A stretch of DNA of 64,000 nucleotides from Victivallis sp. Marseille-Q1083 (GCF_903645315.1 NZ_CAHJXL010000001.1:930001-994000); one strand, 5' to 3'. Numbered from the stretch's first letter, positions 27,301-35,669 are shown. Translations and numbers: made by a program. The notes: generated from the letters alone by a model not told the origin.

Positions 27301-27536
27301 GCGGCCTGGAGCAGCGTTATATGGCGCAACTGGTCAAACTGTTCATCGACGATCGACTGGTGCTGGAAAAACCGCTGCGCGCCAACAACGGCTCCAACCA
27401 GTTCCGGTTGCCCGAAACAGTCAAAGCCGGCAAACTCAGGATTGAGCTGTTGAAAAATGATGTATCGCCGGACAACGACCGGCTCTATATCGGTGAAATC
27501 CGGCTGCTGAAAGCCGGCAAACCGGATACCGAATAA
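24342..27536 (+). CDS. Secreted multi-domain barrel protein, paralogue 1 of tandem pair
   Basis: 1064 residues with a signal peptide (MNLLRTSCLVTLSCLALRLAAA). Apparent order: a GATase/ThuA-like domain (~25-160 and ~300-395; FNAVTVCFDNL, YLAGGGTVYLESCG, GKGTLYYAATPLSRF) interrupted by a beta-rich, discoidin-like insert (~185-295; IKTITQYYGGLQPNYTPDKVELFLG); a small beta-sandwich (~400-475); an alpha/alpha barrel (~480-900) with YPQDDHTRIIE and GCWMRGYDFEHDEYYG; and a C-terminal discoidin-like module (~920-1058). The domains suggest binding and cleavage or modification of an external polysaccharide, but no known family is named. 30 bases after the pseudopilin. Closely related over its whole length to the next gene. 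Confidence 0.8.
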   Translation: MNLLRTSCLVTLSCLALRLAAADPVAATVLLCGPPDQIDEFKRVYDHCGVKVHSLNDPLRLAELPLEQFNAVTVCFDNLAQLTALPATAGEALKTYLAGGGTVYLESCGNFQLPGWEFGSESLLMKDERLLVTTDEWSRNGLPPDTLLEEQNSYRQPVACPGGDRLLTYGLWLGTGKLYPIEIKDYYEIKLTLPEPAAIKTITQYYGGLQPNYTPDKVELFLGNRSEAQRSIGVVDNADFVDNQLVFTLPEPVEAQVVTFRITKHRKSAATDFLVLNSLQILDADGNNLSEGLPYEFIVRGTSQGTHYGTLTRSKYPDSYGVERDYLLSAGPANHLNEMVAPGLIRAAVGKGTLYYAATPLSRFRLDHYRLTSQWETLFEALGCQLLGPALQKQAEAKFLPMTARTRPRRWTRPGETITLLIDAPASAAVTIDAPWQFTEQAPRDDGTRVFTAAAAEAGDGLIRVKAADGGSWRMRELPYSVASRAAYYRRVLDRNMQWYLQAGVLPAPDGSEGIDNTIEIGAFRGGDAEYIGAQRIDTQLFSAKAFYLYYLLNGDPSWRDRALTLADRVLKLQNLDPRSATYGVWPWLVENNDGFYPQDDHTRIIETYIFLFGQTGNRDYLAAALRAIELINDLAGEDGSVACWCTFPDLIEQIGRTGIREIYETNCVYWSLYRLDAGYRGTADPLYLNHLDTLLRCYLPYPGPGWENLGTMGLAVAAKYANRLTPELQQELQNRIRALCLPYLTDPDVQEYGSFRQSHDLAGGDLDRVFYNDSTMHTLAGEPISDLLYSVSSEAYWLLALLRNADTPELRQATLSVLDYLAGIQCEDADPRLDGCWMRGYDFEHDEYYGTRYDPNYGAYHAYVGWTNTRIAAALACYLLDLNPLADYCDKPDAEAALLDDIRKTGQFTYFREKNELAGVQFHCAAPPTLGSATVATLTDGVIEGVVSDQLSAGWQLNPATTEQTLTLECDLPEQPEANYFSIRLGGLEQRYMAQLVKLFIDDRLVLEKPLRANNGSNQFRLPETVKAGKLRIELLKNDVSPDNDRLYIGEIRLLKAGKPDTE

Positions 27537-27604
27537 CGATGGCAAAAGCCGGGCAACCGGCTCCTTTTCCCTGTCAAACAAATCACAAAACCGTGGAATC
27601 GACG

Positions 27605-30600
27605 ATGAATCTCCTCCCAATCGCCGGATTGCTGTTCGCCGGCTGCCTGCCCTGGCAGTCGGCGGCCGCCGAAGCGCTGCTCTGTGGCCCGGCCGGACAA
27701 ACGGCTGAATTCAAACAGCTTTACGACCACTGCGGGGTCGCAACCCACAGCGTGGCCGATCCGCACCAATTGGCGGAATTGCCGCTCGATCACTTCGACG
27801 CCATCGCAGTCTGTTTCGACAACCCGGGCCGGCTCTCGCCGCTTCCCGCCGCCAGCGCCGAAGCGTTACAGAATTACCTGGCCGGCGGCGGCACACTATA
27901 TCTGGAAAGCTGCAGCGGTTTCAGTTTGCCGGGCTGGTCGTTCGGGACCGACAGCATGCTGATGAAAGACGAACGGCTGCAAGTCACCGGCGACACCTGG
28001 AGCCAGGCCGGCCTGCCGCCGGAGACCCTGCTGGAAGAGCAGAACTCCTACTGCCAGCGCGTTGACAGCCCGGACGGCGACATTTTGCTGACCTATGGCG
28101 TCTGGCTCGGGACCGATACGCTTTTTACGCCGGAGCAGCAGGATCAGTATGAAATCAGATTGGCTTTGCCGGAACCGGCCGCCATCAAGACGATCACCCA
28201 GTATTACGGCGGACTGCAAGCCAATTACACCCCGGATACCATCGAAATCCGGTTGGGCGATTCGCCGGAATCCCAGCATGCCGTGGCAACAGTCGCCAAG
28301 GCCGATCTGGTCGACAATCAAATGATTTTCACACTGCCGACACCGGAAACCGCCCAATACGTCACCCTGTGCATCAATAAATACCGGGACTCCCTGCAAA
28401 CCGACTTCCTGATTCTCAATTCCCTGCAAATCCTGGACGCCGGCGGCAACAATGTGGCGCTGCATCTGCCTTACGAATTTTTCATTCGCGGCGTCTCCCA
28501 GGGCATTCATCCCGGCGTCCTGACCCGCGGCCTGCCACCGCAATCCTATGAGATTGAGCGGGACTACCTGTTGAGCGCCGGTCCCCGCGCCGACCTCAAC
28601 CGGGCGGTGATGCCCGGCTTGATTCGAGCCGGAGTCGGTCAAGGGACCCTCTATTACGCCGCCACCCCGTTGAGCCGTTTCCGGCTCGACCACTACCGGC
28701 TGACCTCGCAGTGGGAAACCCTGTTCGAAGCGCTCGGCAGCCAACTGCTCGGCCCGGAGTTACAGGCTGAAGCGGCCGCGAAATTCCTGCCGATGACGGC
28801 CCGCACCCGGCCGCGCCGCTGGACCCGACCCGGTGAAACAATCACCTTGCTGGTCGACGCCCCCGCCGAGGCCGCCGTCAGCATCGAAGCGCCGTGGCAC
28901 TTTACCGAGCAAAACCCGCGCGACGACGGCACCAGAGTGTTCACCGCGACCGCGGCAGCAGCCGGCGACGGCGTCATTCAGGTCAAGGCGGTCGCCGGCG
29001 AAGGCTGGCGCAGCCGGGAATTGCCCTATACGGTAGCCAGCCGCAAAGATTATTACCGCCGGGTGCTCGACCGCAATATGCAGTGGTATCTCCAGGCCGG
29101 CGTCCTGCCGCAGCCGGACGGCAGCGCGGGAATCGACAACACCATTGAAATCGGCGCCTTCCGCGGCGGTGAGGCCGAGTACATCACCGCCCAGCGGGTC
29201 GACACGCAATTGTTTGCCGCCAAGGCGTTCTATCTGTATTATCTATTGAGCGGCGACGAAAGCTGGCGCGACCGGGCGCTGGCGCTGGCCGACCGGGTGT
29301 TGAAGTTGCAGAACCTCGATCCGCAGTCGGCCACCTACGGCGCCTGGCCGTGGTGGATTGCCGGCAATGACGGCATTTTTCCGCAAGACGACCACAGCCG
29401 GATCATCGAAGCCTATCTCTTTCTGTACGGCCAGACCGGCCGCCATGACTATCTGGCCGCCACCTTGCGGGCGATCGAAATGATCAACGACACCGCCGGT
29501 GAAGACGGCAGCGTCAGTTGGTGGTGTGCGTTCCCGTCGATGATCGCCGACCGCGGCCGCACCGGAATGCGGGAGCTTTATGACACCAACTGCGTTTATT
29601 GGAGCCTCTACCGGCTGGATACCGGTTACCGGGGTACTGCCGACGCCGTTTACCGGCGCCAACTGGATACCCTGCTCCGCTGTTATATTCCTTTCCGGGG
29701 GCCCGGCTGGGAACTGCTCAATACGATGGGACTGGCGGTGGCGGCCAAATATGCGGACCGGCTGGAGCCGGCCTTGCGGCAGGAACTGCAAAACCGGCTC
29801 GACAGCCTCTGCGCCCCCTACCTGACCGATCCGGAGCTCCGGGAATCCGGCGCCCGGCGCCAGCCCGCCACCCTGTCCGACGGCGATCTGGACCGGGTTT
29901 ACCTCGGGGACTCCGGCATTCATACCCGGGCCGGCGAACCGATCGCCGATCTGCTGTACACGACCAGCCATGAAACCTACTGGCTGCTGGCGCTGATGTG
30001 CAACACCGCTGACCCGGTCGCTGAAAAAGCCGCGTTACAGCAGCTCGACTTCATCGCCGGCATCCAGTGCGAAGACGCCGACCCGCGCCTCGACGGCTGC
30101 TGGATGCGCGGTTACGATTTCGAACACGACGAATATTACGGCACCCGGTACGATCCCAGCTACGGCGCTTATCATGCCTATGTCGGCTGGACCAACACCC
30201 GGCTGGCCGCCGCATTGGCGTATTATCTGCTCGACCTGAACCCGCTGGCCGATTACTGCCGCGAACCGGGCCGTGAAGCCGAGTTGCTCGCGGCAATCCG
30301 GCGGCAGGGAAATTTCAATTACTACCGGGAACACAATGAACTGGCCGGCTGCCGGTTCCGCTGCGAAACACCGCCGACGCTCGGCTCCGCCAGTCCGGCC
30401 ACCCTGACCGACGGCGTCATCGAAGGCATCGCCGCCGACAACTTATCCGCCGGCTGGCAATTGCCGCCGACGCCGGCCGAACAGACCGTGGTGCTGGCGT
30501 GCAGCCTGCCGGCCGCGCCGGAAGTCAACTACTTCGCGATCCGGCTCGGCGGCCTGGACCGGCGCTATATGGCGCAACAGGTCAAGCTTTTCATCAACGA

Positions 30601-30784
30601 TGAACCGGTTTTGACAAAACCGCTGTGGGCCGGCAACGGCTCCAACCGCTTCCGGCTGCCCGGAACAGTCAAGGCGCGAACGGTCCGGATTGAACTGTTG
30701 AAAAACGACGTATCATCCGACAACAACCGGCTTTACATCGGTGAAATACAACTCATGAAAGTCGGCGGAACCGACGGGGAATAA
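27605..30784 (+). CDS. Secreted multi-domain barrel protein, paralogue 2 of tandem pair
   Basis: 1059 residues from ATG 27605, which gives a clean signal peptide (MNLLPIAGLLFAGCLPWQSAAA) and has GGA eight bases upstream; the frame opens earlier at 27539 but that extension is not signal-like. Domain order is the same as in paralogue 1 and long blocks are identical (SRFRLDHYRLTSQWETLFEA; RRVLDRNMQWYLQAGVLP; EDADPRLDGCWMRGYDFEHD). The N-terminal third and the loops differ most. LFAGC in the leader could also be a lipobox, so lipid anchoring is possible. A tandem duplication followed by divergence is the simple explanation, perhaps giving two substrate specificities. Confidence 0.8.
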   Translation: MNLLPIAGLLFAGCLPWQSAAAEALLCGPAGQTAEFKQLYDHCGVATHSVADPHQLAELPLDHFDAIAVCFDNPGRLSPLPAASAEALQNYLAGGGTLYLESCSGFSLPGWSFGTDSMLMKDERLQVTGDTWSQAGLPPETLLEEQNSYCQRVDSPDGDILLTYGVWLGTDTLFTPEQQDQYEIRLALPEPAAIKTITQYYGGLQANYTPDTIEIRLGDSPESQHAVATVAKADLVDNQMIFTLPTPETAQYVTLCINKYRDSLQTDFLILNSLQILDAGGNNVALHLPYEFFIRGVSQGIHPGVLTRGLPPQSYEIERDYLLSAGPRADLNRAVMPGLIRAGVGQGTLYYAATPLSRFRLDHYRLTSQWETLFEALGSQLLGPELQAEAAAKFLPMTARTRPRRWTRPGETITLLVDAPAEAAVSIEAPWHFTEQNPRDDGTRVFTATAAAAGDGVIQVKAVAGEGWRSRELPYTVASRKDYYRRVLDRNMQWYLQAGVLPQPDGSAGIDNTIEIGAFRGGEAEYITAQRVDTQLFAAKAFYLYYLLSGDESWRDRALALADRVLKLQNLDPQSATYGAWPWWIAGNDGIFPQDDHSRIIEAYLFLYGQTGRHDYLAATLRAIEMINDTAGEDGSVSWWCAFPSMIADRGRTGMRELYDTNCVYWSLYRLDTGYRGTADAVYRRQLDTLLRCYIPFRGPGWELLNTMGLAVAAKYADRLEPALRQELQNRLDSLCAPYLTDPELRESGARRQPATLSDGDLDRVYLGDSGIHTRAGEPIADLLYTTSHETYWLLALMCNTADPVAEKAALQQLDFIAGIQCEDADPRLDGCWMRGYDFEHDEYYGTRYDPSYGAYHAYVGWTNTRLAAALAYYLLDLNPLADYCREPGREAELLAAIRRQGNFNYYREHNELAGCRFRCETPPTLGSASPATLTDGVIEGIAADNLSAGWQLPPTPAEQTVVLACSLPAAPEVNYFAIRLGGLDRRYMAQQVKLFINDEPVLTKPLWAGNGSNRFRLPGTVKARTVRIELLKNDVSSDNNRLYIGEIQLMKVGGTDGE

Positions 30785-30787
30785 TCT

Positions 30788-32773
30788 ATGCATTGGATCG
30801 ACTGGAGCATCGTCATCGGCATGCTGGTTCTGCTGCTTGTCATCGCCGTTTACTGCAAACGCTATGTGCGGAGCGTCGCCGATTTCCTGGCGGCCGACCG
30901 GCTGGCCGGCCGCTATCTGCTGACCGTCTCGGTCGGCTTCGGCGGCGCCATCAGCATCATTTCCTGGTGGGAGATGTACTACCAGGCCGGTTTCACCTCC
31001 TCCTGGTGGGGGATGATCAACCTGCCGATCGGCATGTTCCTGGCGTTGACCGGCTTTATCGTCTACCGCTTCCGCCAGACCCGGGCCTTGACGCTGGCGC
31101 AATTTTTCGAAATGCGCTACAGCCGCCGCTTCCGTTATTACTCCGGCATCCTCTGCTGGGTTTCCGGGGTGCTCAACTACGGTATTTTCCCGGCGATCAC
31201 CGCCAAGTTCATCGTCGTCTTTTTCCAGTTTCCGACCGCCATCCAGCTCGGGCCGCTGTCGATCGCCACCGTCCAATTGATCATGCTGGCTTATCTGGCG
31301 CTGGCGGTTTACATCGCCGTTTCCGGCGGCCAGATCACCATCATGATCACCGATTTCATCCAGGGCTCGATCCTGCTGCTCGCCTTCGTCGCCTTGATGG
31401 CCTATCTGCTGCACGTCTTTTCCTGGGAAAGCATCGTCACCGGTTTGTCCGCCGCGCCGCCGGGCCAGTCGAAAATCAATCCGTTCGACAGCGGCGGCGA
31501 GGAAAATTTCAACCTCTGGTTCTTCCTGATCGGCGCGTTCAGCCTGATCTACAACGCCCGCTCCTGGCAGGGCGCCAGCGGTTACAATTCGGCGCCGCGC
31601 ACTCCGCACGAAGCCCAGATGGCCGGCATCATCGGCACCTGGCGGAATTTCGTTTCCGGGCTGTGCTTCATGCTGATTCCGATCATCGCCTACGCGGTGC
31701 TGAACGGTTCCGGTTATCTGGAACTGGCCGCCAACATCAACGCCGAATTGACCACCCTCGATCCGCAGAGCCAGATCCAGATGACCGTGCCGATCTTCCT
31801 GCGTCACACGCTGCCGCCCGGCCTGCTCGGTATCGTCGGCGCCATCATCCTGGCCTGTGCGATCAGTTGCGACGACACCTTTCTGCACTCCTGGGGCTCC
31901 ATTCTGATCCAGGACGTCATCCTGCCGCTGCGCGACAAACCGATCACCCCGGAAAAACGGCTGCGGCTGATCCGGCTCTCCATCGTCGGCGTCGCTTTGT
32001 TCGCCTTCGTCTTCAGCAGTTTCTTTGAACTGAAAAACTACATTCTGATGTATTTCGCGCTGACCGGCGCCATCTACCTCGGCGGCGCCGGCGTCGTCAT
32101 CATCGGCGGTCTCTACTGGAAATACGGCACTACCGCCGCCGCTTTCACGGCGCTGACCGTCGGCACCGTCCTCGGCTTCGGCGGCATCGTCATCGAACAG
32201 CTCTGGCAGCCGATCGCCGTCAATCTGCTGAAATGCTTTCCTGATTCCGCCTGGCTGCTCAGCCATCAGGAACACTTCCCAATCAACGGCCAGTATGTTT
32301 ATTTTTTCGCGATGCTCACCGCCACGATCAGTTATATCGTCATTTCGCTGGCCGGGCAACGCCGCAGCTTCAACATGGACAAACTGCTGCACCGCGGCGC
32401 TTATGCGGTCAGCGGAGACGTCGTCCACGGCGACGAACCGGAAACGGTCCGCCCGGGCCGGATGGCGAAACTGTTCAAGCTGCTCGGCCTGACCGAGGAG
32501 TTCACCCGCTTCGAACGCTTTCTCTTTTATGCGACGCTGGTCTGGACGCTCGCCTGGTGGCTGCTGTTCCTGGCCGGCTGCCTGGTGCGCTGTTTCCACG
32601 ACATTGCCGATGCGAGCTGGAGCCGTTTCTGGTGGCTGCAAACAATGTTGAGCTTCGGGCTGGGGTCAGTCTGCTCGATCTGGATTTTCTGCGGCGGGCT
32701 GCGCGATTCGCTCCAGTTGTTCCGTGACCTCAAACACCGGAAAATCGACCGGACCGACGACGGCAGCGTGTAA
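30788..32773 (+). CDS. Sodium:solute symporter (SSS family)
   Basis: 661 residues with about 13-14 hydrophobic helices. SSS-type features include an N-terminal FLAADRLAGRYLLTVSVGFGGAISIISWWEMYYQAG and an unwound-helix-like region ARSWQGASGYNSAPRTPHEAQMAG. The C-terminal extension after ~540 is soluble, then two final helices. It starts four bases after the second barrel protein, so it is part of the same operon and is the likely inner-membrane importer of the sugar released by the locus. The substrate cannot be read from sequence. Confidence 0.9.
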   Translation: MHWIDWSIVIGMLVLLLVIAVYCKRYVRSVADFLAADRLAGRYLLTVSVGFGGAISIISWWEMYYQAGFTSSWWGMINLPIGMFLALTGFIVYRFRQTRALTLAQFFEMRYSRRFRYYSGILCWVSGVLNYGIFPAITAKFIVVFFQFPTAIQLGPLSIATVQLIMLAYLALAVYIAVSGGQITIMITDFIQGSILLLAFVALMAYLLHVFSWESIVTGLSAAPPGQSKINPFDSGGEENFNLWFFLIGAFSLIYNARSWQGASGYNSAPRTPHEAQMAGIIGTWRNFVSGLCFMLIPIIAYAVLNGSGYLELAANINAELTTLDPQSQIQMTVPIFLRHTLPPGLLGIVGAIILACAISCDDTFLHSWGSILIQDVILPLRDKPITPEKRLRLIRLSIVGVALFAFVFSSFFELKNYILMYFALTGAIYLGGAGVVIIGGLYWKYGTTAAAFTALTVGTVLGFGGIVIEQLWQPIAVNLLKCFPDSAWLLSHQEHFPINGQYVYFFAMLTATISYIVISLAGQRRSFNMDKLLHRGAYAVSGDVVHGDEPETVRPGRMAKLFKLLGLTEEFTRFERFLFYATLVWTLAWWLLFLAGCLVRCFHDIADASWSRFWWLQTMLSFGLGSVCSIWIFCGGLRDSLQLFRDLKHRKIDRTDDGSV

Positions 32774-32860
32774 GAAGAAATCCATGCCGTTTCATCCTCA
32801 ATGTTGTCAGTTGACAGCTTCGTGCCATGCGAAGGCAACAATCTATGAGATCGCCTGGCG

Positions 32861-34012
32861 TTACGGCATTTCTCCGGCCTGAGTCCGGTCCGCCGGCAAT
32901 TCAAGCAATTGCTCGATATCCGGCAGGTAAGGCAGGTAATTCCGCAAACAATAGGTGTTGGGCGGCCGGTCGAAATCAGCCGGGTCGGCAGTACAACTGC
33001 CGGAGCAGAACGCCAGGAACGGACAGTCGCGGCAAGGCCGGAACCGCCGCAGTTCGACCGACGACCGTTCACGCAACTGCCGCCAGACCGGGCTGTGCCG
33101 CCATAATACGGCGATATCGTCACGCAGCGCGTCGCCGGTCACCAGGTGCATCAGCGCCGTACACGGCGCGATCTTGCCGTCGGCCCGGATGACCATCCGG
33201 GTAAAATACGCCTGGCAGCTTCCCAGCGATCCGCCGGCGCCCCGGCCGGAATCGGCCGACCGGCATTTCCAATCGCCATAAATTCTGCGCCAGGACCGCA
33301 GGATTTCTCCGCAATTGCCGCCGAACCGCACCCGGTACCGCCGGGCGGCCGCGTCGATTTCGCGCAGTGCCGCCACCTGCTGCGCCGGAGTCAACTGCAG
33401 TCGCCGCAGGGTATCCCGCGCTCCGGGAACTGTTCCCAGCAACGAAAATTCCAGCGACGCTGCCGGAATGAACTCCAGCAGGTGTTCCATCGTTTCAGCC
33501 AGGCAGCTGCAATTATGCGGCCCGACCGTACAGCGTACCGCACAGGGAATCCGATGGCGGCGCAACAATGCCAGCGCCCGCACCGTCTGTTGGTAAGCAC
33601 CGATGCCGCGCATGGCGTCATTGCACGCTTCCGGCCCGTCCAGCGACAGATGAACCTGTTCGCAACGGCCGGAAACGGCCAAAGCCGCCACGATTTCTTC
33701 GGTCAGCAACACGCCGTTGGTGGTCAGCACGAACCGCCAGCGGCCGTCCCCCACCCGCCGGAGAATTTCGGCAAACCCCTCGTGCAGCAGCGGTTCACCG
33801 CCGGTCAGGATCAGTTTGGCCACCTTCAGGCCGGCCAATTTATCCAGGATGGCAAGCCATTGACCGGTATCCAGTTCATACGCGGTTTTGCCCGGCCCCT
33901 GACTGTAATAGCAATACCGGCAAGCGAGATTGCAGCGGTTGACCAAATTCAGGTAAGCGATCAACGGCGTCCGCAACTTCAATGATTTATCCGGAACTTC
34001 CCGCGAAGCCAC
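32861..34012 (-). CDS. Radical SAM/SPASM peptide-modification-type enzyme
   Basis: 383 residues from GTG 34012, which has GGGAGGGGAATACA upstream. Residues C27-x3-C31-x2-C34 (CNLACRYCYYSQ) bind the SAM [4Fe-4S] cluster, followed by LILTGGEPLLHEGF (GGEP) and HLSLDG. The C-terminal SPASM/twitch region has Cys at about 327, 330, 336, 340 and 355 (CRDCPFLAFCSGSC...YC) for auxiliary clusters. SPASM enzymes of this size mostly modify ribosomal peptides or activate sulfatases. The sulfatase-maturase hallmarks are not obvious, and an 80-base gap separates it from an upstream 36-codon gene that looks like a substrate. Its SPASM segment CTADPADF closely resembles the peptide's end CAADPTDF. Confidence 0.9.
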   Translation of the reverse strand: MASREVPDKSLKLRTPLIAYLNLVNRCNLACRYCYYSQGPGKTAYELDTGQWLAILDKLAGLKVAKLILTGGEPLLHEGFAEILRRVGDGRWRFVLTTNGVLLTEEIVAALAVSGRCEQVHLSLDGPEACNDAMRGIGAYQQTVRALALLRRHRIPCAVRCTVGPHNCSCLAETMEHLLEFIPAASLEFSLLGTVPGARDTLRRLQLTPAQQVAALREIDAAARRYRVRFGGNCGEILRSWRRIYGDWKCRSADSGRGAGGSLGSCQAYFTRMVIRADGKIAPCTALMHLVTGDALRDDIAVLWRHSPVWRQLRERSSVELRRFRPCRDCPFLAFCSGSCTADPADFDRPPNTYCLRNYLPYLPDIEQLLELPADRTQAGEMP

Positions 34013-34092
34013 TGTATTCCCCTCCCCCGCACCGGCTCGCCGACCGGATGATCCGCTATTTTATACCACTGGCCAGCCAACTAAAATCACTT

Positions 34093-34203
34093 CTAAAAAT
34101 CAGTTGGATCAGCAGCACAAATCATCGAATCTCCATGCAATATCTGCGCCCACGGCTGAAATTGTTCCAGTTCCGGTTTCTGGTAGACAATTTTTTCTTC
34201 CAT
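34093..34203 (-). CDS. 36-residue candidate RiPP precursor peptide
   Basis: A short gene: ATG 34203, stop TAG 34093, with GGAGGA ten bases before the start. The N-terminal half reads MEEKIVYQKPELEQF, a charged leader with the K-x-Y-x-KPE pattern seen in many short peptides encoded beside radical SAM enzymes. The C-terminal half reads ILHGDSMICAADPTDF with a single Cys (residue 29) and three Asp. It precedes the radical SAM/SPASM gene on the same strand and a good promoter lies upstream (34343-34371). Assignment as a modified-peptide precursor is inference from size, position and partner; no transporter or protease gene is adjacent. Confidence 0.65.
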   Translation of the reverse strand: MEEKIVYQKPELEQFQPWAQILHGDSMICAADPTDF

Positions 34204-34342
34204 CGCGACGGCATCCTCCCAATTGTTTCAAAATATTTTAAGCTAACATTCAAAAACAGGAAAACATCAAAAAGAAGCTTAATATCATTAAAACAAATAA
34301 AATAGCGAAATAATTCAAAATAAATTTTTCTTATTTCACTTA

Positions 34343-34371
34343 AAAATATCACCAAAATACGACAATGCCAA
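34343..34371 (-). promoter_or_regulatory. Promoter of the peptide-radical SAM operon
   Basis: On the minus strand TTGGCA (34366-34371), 17 bases, TATTTT (34343-34348), in an AT-rich leader about 140 bases upstream of the peptide start. The rest of the gap 34204-34496 is AT-rich (34220-34400) then mixed and shows no gene. Confidence 0.55.
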
Positions 34372-34496
34372 GTGGAGTAAAAAAATTATGGTGAAAAATT
34401 TTAATTGATAAGGTGGAGCAGCGCCGTCAATTTCCGGCCCGGGCAGTAAAGACGCTACATGCACGGCAAGTCACCCGGGAATACTCCGGACGGAAT

Positions 34497-34518
34497 AAAA
34501 CGACCGTAAAACGGTCTT
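34497..34518 (-). terminator. Possible terminator of the tRNA-Glu transcript
   Basis: On the minus strand GACCG-TTTTA-CGGTC is followed by GTTTTATT, about 34 bases past the second tRNA. The stem is short. Confidence 0.45.
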
Positions 34519-34551
34519 GCAGGGAACAGTGGAATTTCAACCATGTGGAAA

Positions 34552-34627
34552 TGGCATCCCCACGGGGATTCGAACCCCGGTTGCCGGGATGAAAACCCGG
34601 TGTCCTAGGCCTCTAGACGATAGGGAC
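34552..34627 (-). tRNA. tRNA-Glu (anticodon TTC), copy 2
   Basis: 76 nucleotides including an encoded CCA end. On the minus strand the acceptor GTCCCTA pairs with the GGGGAT end, the anticodon stem-loop is CCGGG-TTTTCAT-CCCGG (anticodon TTC, Glu) and the T-arm reads GGGGTTCGAATCCCC. Identical to the copy at 34666-34741. Confidence 0.97.
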
Positions 34628-34665
34628 ATACCGAAACGACAACGATTTCTTTCCGACCAAAAAAA

Positions 34666-34741
34666 TGGCATCCCCACGGGGATTCGAACCCCGGTTGCCG
34701 GGATGAAAACCCGGTGTCCTAGGCCTCTAGACGATAGGGAC
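34666..34741 (-). tRNA. tRNA-Glu (anticodon TTC), copy 1
   Basis: Same 76-nt sequence with encoded CCA, first in the transcript, 38 bases from the second copy. The pair is a tandem duplication, presumably for dosage of this heavily used isoacceptor. Confidence 0.97.
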
Positions 34742-34759
34742 GTCAGAAAGATTGGTTTT

Positions 34760-34787
34760 ACAATACAGGAAAAAGATGAAATGTCAA
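34760..34787 (-). promoter_or_regulatory. Promoter of the tRNA-Glu pair
   Basis: On the minus strand consensus TTGACA (34782-34787), 16 bases, TATTGT (34760-34765), placing the start about 10 bases before the first tRNA. The remaining 34790-35080 shows no gene. Confidence 0.65.
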
Positions 34788-35080
34788 ATCGAAAGCCGAA
34801 GATTTTGACAGAAAGCCGGCAGCGGCCCGGTTGCGCCTGAAAAGAATTCCGGAACTGCAAAGCATCCATCTCTCCCAAAAAACACCGACCAATTGCTTTA
34901 CAGTCCCGGAATTAAAAATTCCCTCTCTCTGGATCATTTTCACCTAATATGACGAGCCGGCGAATGTTTTTCTTGGCCGTTATTCAAGAAAAAATACTTT
35001 TTTTTCGAAAAACGGCAAATCCCGATGCTTTTTTCTTCGCCGTCTTTGACCGGTATTTCGGGAAACCGGCGGATTCAACC

Positions 35081-35109
35081 TTGTAAAAAAGCCATCCCCA
35101 TGTTATATT
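35081..35109 (+). promoter_or_regulatory. Promoter of the first MarR gene
   Basis: TTGTAA (35081-35086), 17 bases, TATATT (35104-35109), 45 bases before the start codon. Confidence 0.65.
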
Positions 35110-35154
35110 CTTCAACGGCGAAATCATGGGGAAAATTCATAGGCGGAACGAGAG

Positions 35155-35628
35155 ATGGCAGTACAGACTCGAAAAGCCGCACAACCGTTGTGGCAGGTGA
35201 TTTTCTTTCTGGCGGACGGCCTGCGCGAATCGGCGTCGGAAGTTTTGAAGGACGATCCGCGCGGCATGTTGAATCAGATGACGGTAAATCAGGTTCGAAT
35301 TATCGTCAAGCTGGGGCATTTGCTCAAGCAGCATCCGGAAGGCGTCAGTTTGAAACTGCTGGCCGCCAATTTGAAATTGAGTCCGGCCGCCACCTCTGAG
35401 ATGGTTGACAGTTTGGTTCGCAAAGGTTGGCTGTCGCGGGAAGTGAACAGTGCAGATCGGCGTTCGATCGCCATCAAACTTTCTCCGTGCACCGAGAACA
35501 CCCTGTTGTTGCGCAATCACTTTTTTGACCGGGTTACCGATGAGTTTCTGGCCGGTGTTCCGCCGGAAAAGCTGGCGCTGCTTCAGGAGCTCCTGGAGGA
35601 TTTCCTGGCCAGAATCAGCCCGCGCTGA
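35155..35628 (+). CDS. MarR-family transcriptional regulator 1
   Basis: 157 residues. Winged helix: LKLLAANLKLSPAATSEMVDSLVRKGWLSREVNSADRRSIAIKLSP (residues ~67-112), with the DRRS wing signature of MarR. Such proteins usually repress efflux genes and release DNA on binding phenolic or lipophilic compounds. It heads the run leading into an RND pump and is similar along its length to the next gene, so the two probably arose by duplication. Confidence 0.9.
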   Translation: MAVQTRKAAQPLWQVIFFLADGLRESASEVLKDDPRGMLNQMTVNQVRIIVKLGHLLKQHPEGVSLKLLAANLKLSPAATSEMVDSLVRKGWLSREVNSADRRSIAIKLSPCTENTLLLRNHFFDRVTDEFLAGVPPEKLALLQELLEDFLARISPR

Positions 35629-35636
35629 TGCTCCCA

Positions 35637-35669
35637 CCTTCCCCGTTCGGCGGGAAAGTGTCCTTTTTT
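35637..35669 (+). terminator. Probable terminator after the first MarR gene
   Basis: CTTCCCCG-TTCG-GCGGGAAAG stem (one mismatch) followed within five bases by TTTTTT. It would separate the two regulators into different transcripts. Confidence 0.55.

Noticed and set aside
32784-32882. Plus-strand 32-codon frame with three Cys and a TIYEIAWRYGIS HTH-like end, just after the symporter
   Set aside because: Weak ribosome site and overlap with the end of the radical SAM gene on the other strand; no evidence of coding.
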